From contig OZ024894.1 in assembly GCA_964017195.1 (NCBI GenBank), positions 35,983,614-36,047,613 of the forward strand: DNA of 64,000 nucleotides, in the 5' to 3' direction. The notes beneath the pieces were generated by a model. It was not told the origin of the DNA, made no database searches, and saw only the letters and a list, made by a program, of their open reading frames with translations. The stretch is from Siderastrea radians (lineage: Eukaryota > Cnidaria > Anthozoa > Scleractinia > Rhizangiidae). Positions 12,001 to 22,600 of the stretch are shown here, piece after piece. Within the stretch, counting starts at the first letter, position 1; every line of letters begins with the position of its first letter. A program made the translations under genes and the position numbers.

Positions 12001-15000
12001 TCAGCATTTGCACAACGTAGAAATTTAGAGGTAAGAATTTTGCATTTTGTTCAATATAACTATGAATAGCTTGTATCTTCTGATGGTTGTTAGCTCTTTC
12101 AGTTAGTTTATTTGAGAATTATAAGTCATAGCAGTTACGAAAGCATTAACAATAACCTCCGGTTTTTGGCGCATAAATTAGGCTTCAATAATTATAAACA
12201 AACGTAAATTTCGAGCTCTAAAATATTTCAGTTTTATCGCTTTCATACAGCGGCTGCAGGCCCTTCTTAAGCCTCTCACAAGCCAACACTCAAGACAACC
12301 AACAACATAAACCAAGATTTAATAAACTGGCCTAGTTTCTAAGTTTTGTGGCTTTTCACTGGCAAGCAGGTCCCAGGGGGGGGGGGGGGAGGTACTCCGG
12401 ATTTCAAGTGACGGGGATAATCGAAGGATTTTTTTTGGGGGGGGGGGGTTGAAATTTTCCATTCCGGGATGTTTTTGGGTAGTGGAGATTTTTTGGGTAT
12501 TCAAAACCATCTGAAAAATTGTGGTAGTGGCTGTGTATCCTGGCTGTGTATCCTGGCTGCGTAGTTCGGCGAATATTAAGTAGTGACAACCAAACTTGGT
12601 TTGCGGTTGTTTTAATTATATTTAACGATGGTGTCACATTTCATTGCATCTGTTTCATAAAACCGGCTATACAATAGTTCGCAAAGTGTCCCAGGTGTAT
12701 TTCACAAGGCTTCAATTCATTCAACTGATTTCTCATCCATCGTGTTTATCACCCGGCTTTATCCTCACTGGAATTCCCTTTTGTTGTAGTGAATTCTTGA
12801 TATCTTTCACTTGTGACTTGTGGGTTAATCCTTTCTGGAAATAAATTCGGCATGGGATTTGGGGGGTTAATTTTTGGTCTAGAGATTTTTTGGGTTTCTT
12901 GGAGGCCCTAGGGATTTTTTTGGGTTTTGATTTTTGCCCCCATTCGATCATCCCCGTCACTTGAAATCCAGAGTACCCCCCTGGGAAGCAGGTGTTCCAG
13001 GCTGTTCCATGTTCATGATTTTTAGGGGAGGCAGAAATGACATCATATCAAGACCAACATGCCCCTATCAAGTTTATGACAGGTGTATCACTTAATATAA
13101 TTATGGGGTCCACCCTTCGTACAGCTGCTATCTAAGTACTTTCAGGAGGGGGAAATGGTTGACCCATAAAAACTGAAGGAGTTGATTGTTGTTTGAAACA
13201 AAAAAAAAACTTCTTTTGTGGGTGTTGCATATGTTCCTTGTCACTCCAAGAAGTACTAATACCTCTTGAAAAGTTGTTCCTGCCAGCATGAATTTCTCAC
13301 ATTATAGTACCTTAAAACCCTAGAAAGTATCAAAACACGCTGACAATGGTCATTTTTAATTCAAACACCCTAAGTGGTACCAAAGCATGAATTGTAAGCA
13401 CGGTGACCCCCTTAACTACACTGTGGGAGCCCCTCCCCTCTCACCTCCTAGGTTAAGTACCACTCTGTAGTAATTGAAGAAAATACAAAGTTTAGAAACA
13501 TTTCAAAGAGTAGAACAACTGTCAACCAAATATGATGTTAATATTATCTAGCAAGACTGCCAAGCTGTTAATGAACATATTCAAAGCCCTTTCAGTTTCC
13601 ACTTTTACTTGGGAAGGTCTCTCTAATTTTTAAAACCAGACAAGATGGAATGGCTATTGGGATTTGTCGTCCCAGCTTCATACGTATCCAGTAAGTGTAT
13701 TGCCTATAAGCAACATTACTGTATACATGTTCTGAGAACGAAAGAGGAAACAACAGACTCATACGAAAGATACACAGATGAGTAAAAGGTAACTCATCAG
13801 TAAAGGGATTAAATAAATATGTCAACTACAAAAATAAATCTATATTAAATAAATAAACAGGTTAGCTAACCAGTAACAACAGTAGTAAAACAACATTAAC
13901 TTGATTTCACAGCCTTAGAAATAATGAAATCACATTTGATTTGTTTAAGCTAAAATTTGAGAGTTTGTTTTTGCTTTCAACTAACAATTATATTACTTAT
14001 ATGTTGTATTGGTAGTACAACTGATTGTAAGCCCTGAATACTTGTTAAACCATATACATCAAAGGGGAGTCATAAAGTGCACAAGGTTGCTAATAACTTA
14101 ACAAGATATACTGTTTATGTAATCATGTTCATTCATGTAATAAGCGTTGCAACATCTCATCATGTATTAATGAAGGATCTTTTCTCATGAACACAATTTA
14201 TAGGTGATTCATTTTTGGACCAAAATATGTAATTTTCCCTACCCACTTGTCTCCTGGTTCCTCCCCTGCTCCCAGAGATTTTTCTTTCTCTTTTCCCAAA
14301 CAAAATTCAACCACAAAGCAGCTCTCAGTGTGTCCACTGTCAGACCAAACATGTAATTTTCCTTACCCATCTTGAGAACCAGATGTGTAATTTTTCCCAC
14401 CCATTTTAAGAACTGACAAAACATAACTGTCACCCCCGAATCAATTACCATTTTCAGACCTGACTTTTAAGTCAACAACCATTTTCAGACCAAAAAGGCT
14501 TTAAAACCATACTCATTTGGGTTGCACCAATCTATACATGGAGTTTTTTCTCTGCCCCCCACCCCCCACCCCCCCCCCCCAAAAAAAAGAGCCCAAAGAA
14601 AAATTACGTTAATATGTAGGTACTCCGGCCTTCATTTTCAAAATACTGATTATAATCTGTCTCAATGGTAGCTGGATTTAAAAAAATTCTCTTCATCTGT
14701 CTCTAGGACATGGCAGGTGGTATCTTAGCACAGGATTTGGGAATTGCACGACAGCAAAACACTTTCTCGTCCAGCTGGCATTAGTACACAATTGCCAAAA
14801 TTTAAATGCACCTAAATATTGAGCCTAAGATAAATACATAAATGCATAAGATAAATAAATACATTTGTATACATGCAAAACAACAAACACAGTCACTAGT
14901 AACACTTCGCGATGTAGACAGATACGTTCAACAAGATTCAAATACATTCAACAAGAACTGTAACCGTTTTCGGCTATGTTCCAAATTTGAGCTGGATTTC

Positions 15001-16022
15001 CTGCCGCTGTTGCGCGAGGATGAAAACTGTACTCACACAGGAACCATAATGGATACATGTATAAGAAGCTTTGCTTTACTCTAGTCAGTCTAGTCAGTAA
15101 GGCATAACAACAAACATTGATCATGATAAGTGTACAAAAGGGCTGCAAAGAACAACAAAAATGCCTCAAATAAAGTGGTAACGCATTTATTAACGATTAT
15201 ACGGGGAACTTTTACAGTGTAATGAATAAATAAGCTTAAACGCTCACCATTAAACTTTACCAATTCCGTCGTTTACTTTCGAAGCCATTGCTGTCGGTCG
15301 AATATCATCTGAGATTTAATTTTGCAGTCCGATTCTGTGGCAATTAGCTCAAACTGGTATGGCTCTACGTTAAATGCCACAGGTTTGAGCTCCTCGGCCA
15401 TTTTCAACGCAAAGAAAACGGGTGAAAACAGAGAATTTTCCAAAAAATTCCAACAATACTCTTCAATACTCGCCTTTGGATCTTGAGCTTTCTTTGCTCA
15501 TCAACAGTGACGTCACAGAATCAGCGGTCGTTTCCATTCCTTCCATTTAAGCGCGCGGTCATTTCAGAAACGATTTCGTGAAACCTCCGGATATCTTCGT
15601 ACTTTTGGCTTTATTACTCCTTTTAAGGTCTCAGGAAGGAAAATTTCGGTCCAGTTTGGCTTTATAATGATTTCTTTTTGTGTCAAGATGCGTTTAAACG
15701 GCTAAAGCGGAATTATCAAAATTTGGGTTTATTTGACCTTTAAGTTTGTCAGTGGTAAATAAGTCTGATAATTTACGGTAGGAAATATTTACTTACCTTC
15801 CGATTTTTCAAAAGTAACTACTGCTGCTCGTTCGCTCAACAAGCGGACACATTCCACTTCTCCTCCACCATTTCGCTTCCTCTGAAAGTGAATAATTATG
15901 TCTTCCTTCTTCGTTATAGGTGAAAGATTTTTCACTACAACACTTCTTGAGGGAAACTCGTCATGTGTCACTTCACTCGACGACAGTAGCGAAAATTCAC
16001 TGGCATTAAATGAGTTTGCCAT
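2148..16022 (-). CDS. DTX3L-like: DTX3L-like E3 ubiquitin ligase with internal macrodomain (RRM-KH-macro-RING-DTC), 3' end missing
   Basis: Four exons splice in consistent phase: 16022-15797 (RRM), 8892-6127 (KH-like and macrodomain), 4867-4661 (RING) and 2559-2148 (Deltex C-terminal domain, DTC). Each joint is phase 1 and has plausible AG/GT sites; together they give about 1203 codons. The terminal exon is not found, as the last one ends in a phase-2 donor. In vertebrates DTX3L has N-terminal RRM/KH-like folds, a RING and a DTC, and works with PARP9, which supplies macrodomains. Here a macrodomain sits in the same chain. By family knowledge the RING binds E2-ubiquitin and the DTC binds ADP-ribose/NAD, so ubiquitination linked to ADP-ribosylation is expected. 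The gene is head-to-head with a PARP14-like gene. The exon 1 to exon 2 link across 6.9 kb rests on phase and domain logic and is the weakest joint. Confidence 0.75.
3990..4072 (+). repeat. tRNA-like (SINE-type) segment
   Basis: A B-box-like GGTTCGATTCC is preceded about 40 bp upstream by an A-box-like CTCAGTAGCTTAGGAGAG. No paired acceptor stem could be made, so this is a tRNA-derived SINE head or relic rather than a tRNA gene. Confidence 0.35.
4080..4440 (-). repeat. Dispersed repeat, inverted relative of 41970-42345
   Basis: It contains the phrase CCTGACCCTGTTTAAGACA followed by several degenerate ACCCTGTT-x-A units. The reverse complement of this phrase (CCTAAACAGGGTCAGGG) and similar AAACAGGGTA units occur at 41970-42345. 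The two copies are in opposite orientation. No coding capacity is seen; the class is unknown. Confidence 0.6.
4468..4545 (+). repeat. tRNA-like (SINE-type) segment
   Basis: An A-box-like AAGCTCAGTGGTAAGC and a B-box-like GGGTTCGATTCC are about 45 bp apart. The flanks do not pair into a proper acceptor stem, so it reads as a SINE head. Confidence 0.4.
4661..4867 (-). CDS. DTX3L-like: DTX3L-like exon 3: RING finger
   Basis: An internal exon with acceptor TTCGTTTACAG and donor AGCT/GTAAGT. The translation carries a C3HC4-type RING: C-A-L-C, then MCMKHKFCDDC and CPAC, giving the C-x2-C, C-x1-H-x2-C-x2-C and C-x2-C spacing of E3 ligases. Phase 1 on both sides matches its neighbours, so the RING is joined to the macrodomain exon above it and the DTC exon below it. 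Confidence 0.85.
5236..5468 (+). pseudogene. LINE reverse-transcriptase C-terminal fragment
   Basis: The stretch encodes a short segment typical of the tail of non-LTR retrotransposon ORF2: VFKVKDGLVPDYILDLF, followed by LRNAGFDLPRF and YGKPSLN. A frameshift near 5280 separates the leading part. It is a 5'-truncated dead copy. Confidence 0.6.
5810..6000. repeat. Tetranucleotide microsatellite (TTCA/TCCA then TCAA)
   Basis: Runs of TTCA and TCCA units at 5810-5925 are followed by TCAA units at 5957-6000, ending just outside the macrodomain exon. Confidence 0.95.
6127..8892 (-). CDS. DTX3L-like: DTX3L-like exon 2: KH-like region and macrodomain with long acidic linkers
   Basis: A 2766-nt exon. 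The first ~100 residues form a KH-like unit (a segment ending DGFVVSGTFEQIKRVNEVL). A macrodomain follows at about 7830-7220: LFKGDITHQNVDVLLCPAN, then YDGGLSRLIIKKGG, then LPCRAVLHAVLPLW. Compared with active macrodomains the first Asn of the usual VNAAN is replaced (LLCPAN) and the third glycine of GGG is absent, so a reader rather than eraser role is likely (inference). The flanking linkers are long, acidic and Ser/Glu-rich. The donor AAAG/GTAATG at 6127 gives phase 1, which fits the RING exon; the open frame runs on to 6005 if unspliced. The acceptor is placed at CTAAG/GA because a stop lies just upstream. Confidence 0.8.
9205..9631. mobile_element. Foldback MITE, copy 1
   Basis: A palindromic element of about 430 bp with long imperfect arms. 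It opens with AAGACGGAATCC and closes with GATTCCGTCTT, and both arms carry CAGTGGACAAAAATCTTG and the phrase GGGAGCCC. A second, closely similar copy is at 18332-18757 in the PARP14-like gene. It has no coding capacity. The flanks suggest TTAA, but the second copy does not confirm this. Confidence 0.8.
11341..15744. mobile_element. TIR-bounded element with dead THAP exon
   Basis: The ends are inverted repeats: TTTAAAGGTCAAATAAACC at 11342 and its complement at about 15725-15743, with similarity continuing for about 30 bp. Inside, 11620-11790 (+) has a THAP-like exon: SNFKFPEDPELPEEWLKE, a TGA, then SRVCADQF. THAP fingers read C-x2-C, then W, then SRVC-x-x-HF; here the His is Gln and a stop interrupts, so it is dead. 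Near the right end a 42-codon minus ORF (15400-15275, starting MAEELKPV) could be an exon of a second protein. No target duplication is seen. A P-element-like origin is possible but unproven. Confidence 0.5.
12372..12985. mobile_element. hAT-type MITE, copy 1, with 8-bp target duplication
   Basis: The termini are CCCAGGGGGG and CCCCCCTGGG, flanked by a perfect 8-bp duplication AAGCAGGT (12364-12371 and 12986-12993). The 8-bp length is the hAT signature. The interior is T/G-rich and non-coding, with terminal phrases such as TCACTTGAAATCC. A related copy is at 58423-58882 inside the Harbinger element. Confidence 0.85.
15797..16022 (-). CDS. DTX3L-like: DTX3L-like exon 1: N-terminal RRM-like domain
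   Basis: It opens with a true ATG (16022-16020) and ends at a GAAG/GTAAGT donor in phase 1. The 75 codons encode an RRM-like fold of the type found at the N terminus of PARP10/14 and DTX3L: SVVVKNLSPITKKEDIIIHF, then GGGEVECVRLL, then AAVVTFE. It is the first exon of a minus-strand gene, and its phase fits the exon at 8892. Confidence 0.75.
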
Positions 16023-16138
16023 TTCGATTATTTTAGCATGATCATTCGCGGATTACGATCAGAGGAAAACTACAAATTATGGATAGGTTTTCCTAATATG
16101 AAATCATTGTTTTCGCTTCTCAGAATCCCCAGCTTGGA

Positions 16139-16147
16139 TTCCCGGAA
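16139..16147. promoter_or_regulatory. STAT/GAS-type site
   Basis: TTCCCGGAA is an exact fit to the TTC-N3-GAA STAT consensus and is palindromic. It is about 117 bp upstream of the minus-strand start codon. Six fixed bases alone would arise by chance about once in 4 kb, so it carries weight mainly together with the other two sites. Confidence 0.45.
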
Positions 16148-16389
16148 TTAGTTCTAAATAACTGAGGGAGGGGTATGAAGACTGAAACATTATATCGTTA
16201 CTTAATATAAAATGTTACTACCACAGTGACAAGACTTTTGTTTAGAAATTCGGTTGTTCAGTGCTTATTGACTTTCATTTATCTCGGGCCAAGCGAATTA
16301 GTGTTTCACTACGGCTTTTCTCAATTTTACAATTTTCACTCATACCGACCTCCCGGTCAATTTTTTAAATATCCCGTGACATAACTGCC

Positions 16390-16400
16390 GGGAATTTCCC
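16390..16400. promoter_or_regulatory. Palindromic kappa-B site
   Basis: GGGAATTTCCC is a perfect 11-bp palindrome that fits the NF-kB consensus GGGRNNYYCC on both strands. It lies 118 bp upstream of the PARP14-like ATG. Confidence 0.65.
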
Positions 16401-16446
16401 GTGGTCATTTCTCAGAATTGCAAAACAAAGCGTCCTCGCCGTTTTT

Positions 16447-16460
16447 AACTTTCAGTTTCT
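16447..16460 (-). promoter_or_regulatory. IRF/ISRE-type element
   Basis: On the minus strand this reads AGAAACTGAAAGTT, containing the tandem GAAANNGAAA core bound by IRF proteins. It is about 57 bp from the PARP14-like ATG, close to the likely transcription start. Confidence 0.55.
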
Positions 16461-16517
16461 ATTGATGCGGAAAACGAGGAATTTGTTTGCAAATTGCAAG
16501 CAAACTCGGCTGTGGTC

Positions 16518-16680
16518 ATGGATGAAAGTCGAATTTATGTTCGAGTTATCGGGGAAACAATTTCGACGAAACAACTAGAGATTTATTTCCAGTCACGTAA
16601 ACAGTCTGGCGGCGGAGACATCAGCAAGATAGAGAAGATCAACGAAAAGGAGTCAGTCATAACATTTGAAGACCACGAAG
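16518..16680 (+). CDS. PARP14-like: PARP14-like exon 1: RRM1
   Basis: The ATG at 16518 begins MDESRIYVRVIGE. The frame stays open upstream to 16494 but without an earlier ATG. The RRM includes the SGGGDISKIEKI loop and VITFED strand shared by all the RRMs here. The donor GAAG/GTAAAC is phase 1. Confidence 0.85.
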
Positions 16681-19600
16681 GTAAACGATAGATAACTTAC
16701 CGAATTTTACGTAGTATTATTTTTCCTTTTGTTATTATTTGTCATGCAAACTCTATTTCTCTACATTTGTAAGGTCTAAAATTACAGTTTTCTCGTTATT
16801 CTGATGTCCAGAAGTAGCCTGCGTGCTTTCATTCATCTGCATGTCTTGTTCGGTTTCACTTTCATAATTTGTGTAATGCCCTTGAGTCTACACGTTCGGG
16901 AAATTAGAACAGGAGCTCATTTTATTTTGCCAAATGGTTTCAAACAACAATACATTTGAAAACTACATTGTTTCTGAAATTGAGTAGAAGCAGCAAGAAT
17001 CAATCAAATTATTACTGCATTCGATTCATTTAACTTTTAAGTCAATCGACATTTAAATATCGACAGCCGCGTTGCCAGCATTTTCAAATGATGCAAATAA
17101 ACTCGACATTTTTGTACCAAAGATCACCAAGATAAAATGGCCATTTATTTATCATAACAGCTTGAGTATGTCATGGTTGCATTCGTGGAATTCAAATGAG
17201 TCGCTTTGATATCATAATTTTAGCAGGTCGCAGAGGATATTGCGTGACTGACTTGAGCAAGTCACCAATGTGTGGGCATTAATTCAATGACAGTGAATGA
17301 TAAAAGTGTATATTTTAATTTCATCATCCACGTTACCCAAACTCCCAGTACTCGATAAATCTCGGACCATCGGATAAGCGGTTCACTAAAAAAGCTTTTC
17401 TTAAATAAAGACAGTCATGGAACATATTTACATGACACCATCATGTCACCAACGTGACTGAGCACAGTAACAATGAATGTTTAATTCAACATCCGCATTT
17501 TTAAAAATTTCAAGCCATACAAAAATATATATATATATTGCTCTACTGTATTGTCATTAAGTTGGAATATCCACTTGAATATACTGTCATTTAGGCTTTT
17601 TAAAATTATTATTTAGATGACCTTAGATTTATTCTTATTTCCTCCCTGTGTCCTTCTTGTAAACTGACTTAGTTGCTTGTCAAAGCAAAATCATGGGTTG
17701 GGAATACATTTCCTTTTTAAACACTATGAGCTACTATGCATCCATTCTTACCATTTTCTGCTTTTAATAAGTCATGTCATCATGTACTGGTAACACTATT
17801 CATCCCTTTACTATATGTGAAACAATACCTCCATTTTTATAGAAAGACACATTAAAGATATGTTATTGTTAGCATAACTCATCCACTTACTCTCTCAGTC
17901 AGTTTTCAGTTTTGGCTACAATATACATGTACCTGTTATTAACACTAGATGAAAATGCATTTAAATCATGCACAGCAAAGAGACATTCTGTGTACTGAAA
18001 TGTGCTGATTCATATTTGGCTCTCCTGTATTAACAGATGCTAGAAATGTAACACTCAGAACACACACCATTAATGGAGCAAGTGTTGAGGTGTCACATCA
18101 TCCGTTCATTAAAGACAATTCAGAGGCACCTGCAAATCAGGTCAGATCCTTAGGTTTTACTGACCTCTTTGTATATTTGTGCAAAATGAATTGCTGTTTT
18201 GGCCTTATTGTAGCCCAGCTGTTAATTGCTAGTCATCCCACCAGCTGGGGATTAACAAAATGTTAGAGCTAAGTAAATAACGTTTAATTTAGGCATTTAC
18301 AGTTTCCCAGACTAACAATGCAATGTTTTTAAAGACGGAAACCATTAGGAAACTGAGTAATTTTAATTTTCAGTGGACAAAAATCTTGTACCAGAATAAT
18401 TTAATAAAGCATATCTCATTCTTTTTTACATTTTTTGAGAGCTATGGATGTAATTTGTTATCCCTAATAACCCCAAAGACAATTTCTTATGGGAGCCCAA
18501 AAAAATAAATTTCAAATTTCACAAAATGAAATCTTATGCATAAAAATTTATCTATTTTACCTATGTTTACACAATTCCTGTGAAATTTTAATTTTAATTT
18601 GACGGGCTCCCATAAGAAATTGTCTTTGGTGTAATTACAGATAACTAATTACGTCTATAGCTCTTAAAAAGTATAAAAAGAATGCGATATACTTTAAATT
18701 ATTCTGGTACAAGATTTTTGTCCACTGATTACTCAATTTCCTGATGGATTCCATCTTGCCTGATTGATTGACTGATTGATCGATAGATTGATTGATTGGT
18801 TAAAGTAATTGATTGATTAATTACATGATTTGTTGATTGATTGAGTAAGAGCGATCATGAGTGTCTGACTGATGATTGTCTGTCTGATCATGAATGACTG
18901 ACTGAGTGATTGACTGACTGATATTGGTAAACAGTATGATGCATCAGGCTTCTCACAGTCAGAGCCAAGTTGTTTTTTTAATCAGATGTAAAGAGTATGA
19001 ATGTTGGAGTTGAGGGCAGAGAAGGAGGTGGGGTTGGGGAACTTAATTCTTTCATATTATCTCTTTGATCCTACTGGAGCTTTAATTTGAAGATTGTTGT
19101 TAGGAACCTACAGAATGGACCTGAAAATTTGAGAATTATGAGTAAATTAAGGCGTGGCTATCCAAAGGATATTTATTACACTGAGAAATTGCAAAGATAA
19201 AGAGTTTACATTTAGATGCAGTATAATAGAGATAACGATGACAGTTAAATAGTAATAAAAAAAAAAAAATAATAATAATAATAATATCAACAAGGACAAC
19301 AAGGGTAAGAAATATATAACATATGTATAATGTATTTTATAATATCACAACAGATTCGAGCGCTTAACATGTACCATCTTTCTTTTGTTTGTTTGTTTCT
19401 TTGCTTTCTTTTGCCTGTTATGGTGGATGTATCATTGATATTGCATTAGGTTTGTTATGAAGAAATTCACTTACAAAGACCCCTATGGTCACCTTTGTAA
19501 ATTTTAGAGGGCCTGTTGCCACAACAGTGTGCCTAAGATATTAGCCTGACTTATTAGGTATCATACACAACTTCAGAGACAACGGCAGGTGATGGCGATA

Positions 19601-22600
19601 TAAAAGTGACCTTTGAGGGTTAATCGAAGTGGGATCGAAATTTGTAGTTGACCTTTTTCGAGTTAGGTTTGTATTAGTAAATATAAAAACTCATTGTAAC
19701 AGGAACCGTATTGATGTCACTTGTTTTTAGGCCATGTTTGAGGCACTGGTGCTAAAAGCATACACAGATTGGCTAGCCTAAAAGCGGAGCTCCAAGGAAT
19801 AAACTAGAACAACCGCTTCGCGCAATTGCTGAAAATAATGTTTAATGCATTTCGATTGCGAACACTAAATTCAGCATAAAGCTTAACACAGAAGCTAGCA
19901 GAGAGCCCATTCCAATGCCGCACTTTAGAGTTAATCCTAATTTAATAGGGAATGGAAAGAGGAATTAGGTAAATGAAATGTGGTAAGTTTATTTCTTTAA
20001 CTTTCACTCCCACTAATAGACTGCTGTTGTTCTCATCCGGGGCCTTTCAAAAGATACAACTAAAGACGCGCTTACAAACTATTTGGAAAACACGAGGCGA
20101 TCAGGTGGTGGGGAAGTAAAAGAAGTCACAATTACTGGAAATTCCGCACGAGTCAAGTTTGAGTCAGTTGAAGGTACCTTTTGCAATGATATAACATAGA
20201 TATTCAACACTTTTCCGAAATAAAGTAGGCAATTCCTCGCCATCTTTACACGAGGTTTAGTCAGTGGAGGTTGAAGTATTTATTTGGTGGTAACGAAACC
20301 AGATGAACGAAAGGAGCCCGATCACGCGTTCACAGGGAGAATCTTGTACTTGCAGCAGTAACAGTAATAACCTGCGATCAGGCCGAGTTTTAGCATCGCT
20401 CTCATATTCTCTTACGTGGGTCGCTCGCTAAAATAGGGCCTGATACAATCTCTTACAAGAGTTCGTGCACGGCGGCCTGAATTTTCATTCAGTTTCAGCT
20501 CAGACAGAGCAACTATGTAAAATACCGGAGCGCGTACCTTCAAGTTGTAAATTTGAGCGCTAGTGCCAAGATTTATCGTAGCCTGTGATTTTCTTATTTT
20601 TGCCGACATTTGCGGACTTTTTGCGAATGCCGTTATGGGAAATTTGCATACCGAGGAGCGTGCAAGCAGAACAATTTTGATTGGCTGTTTTGTTGAATGT
20701 CAATCAATCAAAAAAGTGGGCGGTAGACGTTCCGTAGAAGGATTGTATCAGGCTCTATTTTTCGTTTCGCCCTTCCCGCCTGGATGTTTCACCGAGCGAA
20801 ACGAAAATAGAGCCTGGTTGCAGGTTACAACAGTAACCCCCATATCTCCCAAAAGATGAGAAGAAGAAGAAAAAAATAAAAAATAAGCTCAATCCTTCCT
20901 CAAGATAAGCTTGTCAATGCGACCACCTCATATTGCAGCCATTTGTTCGACTAAACAAGCAACAGTGGTTTTCTATAACCACCGTTAAAATAGACAGGGC
21001 GGAAACCGTTAAAAAAAATACGAAAATTTGATACTTATCATCCTGCCACAGATTGCAAGGTTATTCCTAAACAATGGTACAGTTTTTAAGTATAATGTAA
21101 TTAATATCAGCTGTAATCAAGTTCGTTGTCTGTTGTTATACACATAGTGGCGAACAGTGTGGTCCAGCATGAGAAACACACTTTGAACGGAGCTACCCTT
21201 GATGTCAGTCTAGAGATTTGCGAAGGTCACAGTAAGGTCGGTGGGAAGACTATCAAGGTAACTGGCCTTGCAGCAAAGACCACCAAGGACTCGATTATTA
21301 ACTACTTTGAAAACAAACGTCGATCCGGAGGCGGAGCGGTAGAAAGTGTGCAATTTCGTGGTGACACAGGAGTGGCTTTCGTGACATTTGAAGATGCGAA
21401 TGGTAAGTGTTTCGAAGAATTGATCAATGACCTAACATTGCCTCTTACTAATGGAACGATTTAAGGTACGTTCTTTGCAATTTGGCGGCTTATTTGCTGG
21501 TGTCTGACTGTAAAGATAGGAGACAATTCAGTGCAGACAAACACAAACATATGAAAATTGGCCATCGAGGCGGTTAAAGAGGTAACTGATTATGGCTTAG
21601 AAAGGTGTTTCCAACGTATTGGCTTTTTAGGCCGTTCCATGTTGAGACATTCACCATAAATAGGTTTGCTTTATTTGAAATCAGATAATTATTTGTATCG
21701 GGTAGAGAAGATGACTATCAGGCAATATATAGATGTAGCCAAGCCTAAAAGCGGGGCTCCACACCTCTCTTTCATTCTCATTGACCCGTAAAATACAGTA
21801 AATTTTAGTTGTGCATTTATTCGCCAAAAGGTGAAAAACAACAAGGAAAATCACCTGGACCGCTGAGGAAACAGTTAGTTAATTTTAGTTTTCTTCAAAG
21901 AGAAGAGTTCAGCACAACTTTCACCGGATAGCTCTCATTGTAGCATTCTTTTGAAAACTTATTAAGTTCAAAAAGAGTACTTGGAAAACTACAATTGCTG
22001 TAACGAACCCACTATTTGGTCCTGGCTATCCACTAGTTTGCTACATAATAAAACAATTATTCACCTCAGTGTCGGTGAAGGGTGGTAGATATTTAACTAT
22101 TCACCTCCACTTCGGTGAATAATTGTTGACTAGTTACGAAAAAAAGAATTGCTCAAAGACAAAATATTGAACATCACGCACTATAAAAACTTCAAAAGGA
22201 GATTACATTCCAGATTGCTCAGTAATGAAAATTCCTTAAATGAATAAACACATAAAAATGGAAAAGAAACCAAAAACATGAAATTTCATTCACATAAGAA
22301 GCATTTGTTTGCCTAGGAAAGCAAAATGCATTCAATTTTTCACTCGAGTGAAGATACTCCCAAGCAAACGGGAACTACAATGCAATTTCACAGCTCTTCA
22401 AATTCTTCTTCATGCGCCAAGGCCCATCGAGATTAAAGCAATTTTTCAGGTCTTTTTTTTTCATGATGAGCTGTTTAAGTCTTCATTCCAAGAATACATT
22501 ACAATTATCGTCTTGAAAATCGAGCGTAATAAAAAAACTATGAGGAACCAGCGCCCATATAGTTTACTTCACATATAAGAGAAGATGGCATTCTCCTCCC

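Larger units (their letters stand above)
8893..15796 (-). other. Intron 1 of the DTX3L-like gene (6.9 kb)
   Basis: No host exon was recognised in it. It contains a foldback MITE (9205-9631) and a TIR-bounded element with a dead THAP exon (11341-15744), which itself contains a hAT-type MITE (12372-12985). A further KH exon could hide here, but none was needed to keep phase. Confidence 0.55.
16023..16517. promoter_or_regulatory. Divergent promoter between DTX3L-like and PARP14-like genes
   Basis: 495 bp separate the two start codons. No coding sequence and no clear TATA box are seen. Three immune-type motifs lie in it: a STAT/GAS-type TTCCCGGAA at 16139-16147, a palindromic kappa-B site GGGAATTTCCC at 16390-16400 and an IRF/ISRE-type element at 16447-16460. 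The 5' ends of both transcripts must lie here unless there are upstream non-coding exons. Confidence 0.75.
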
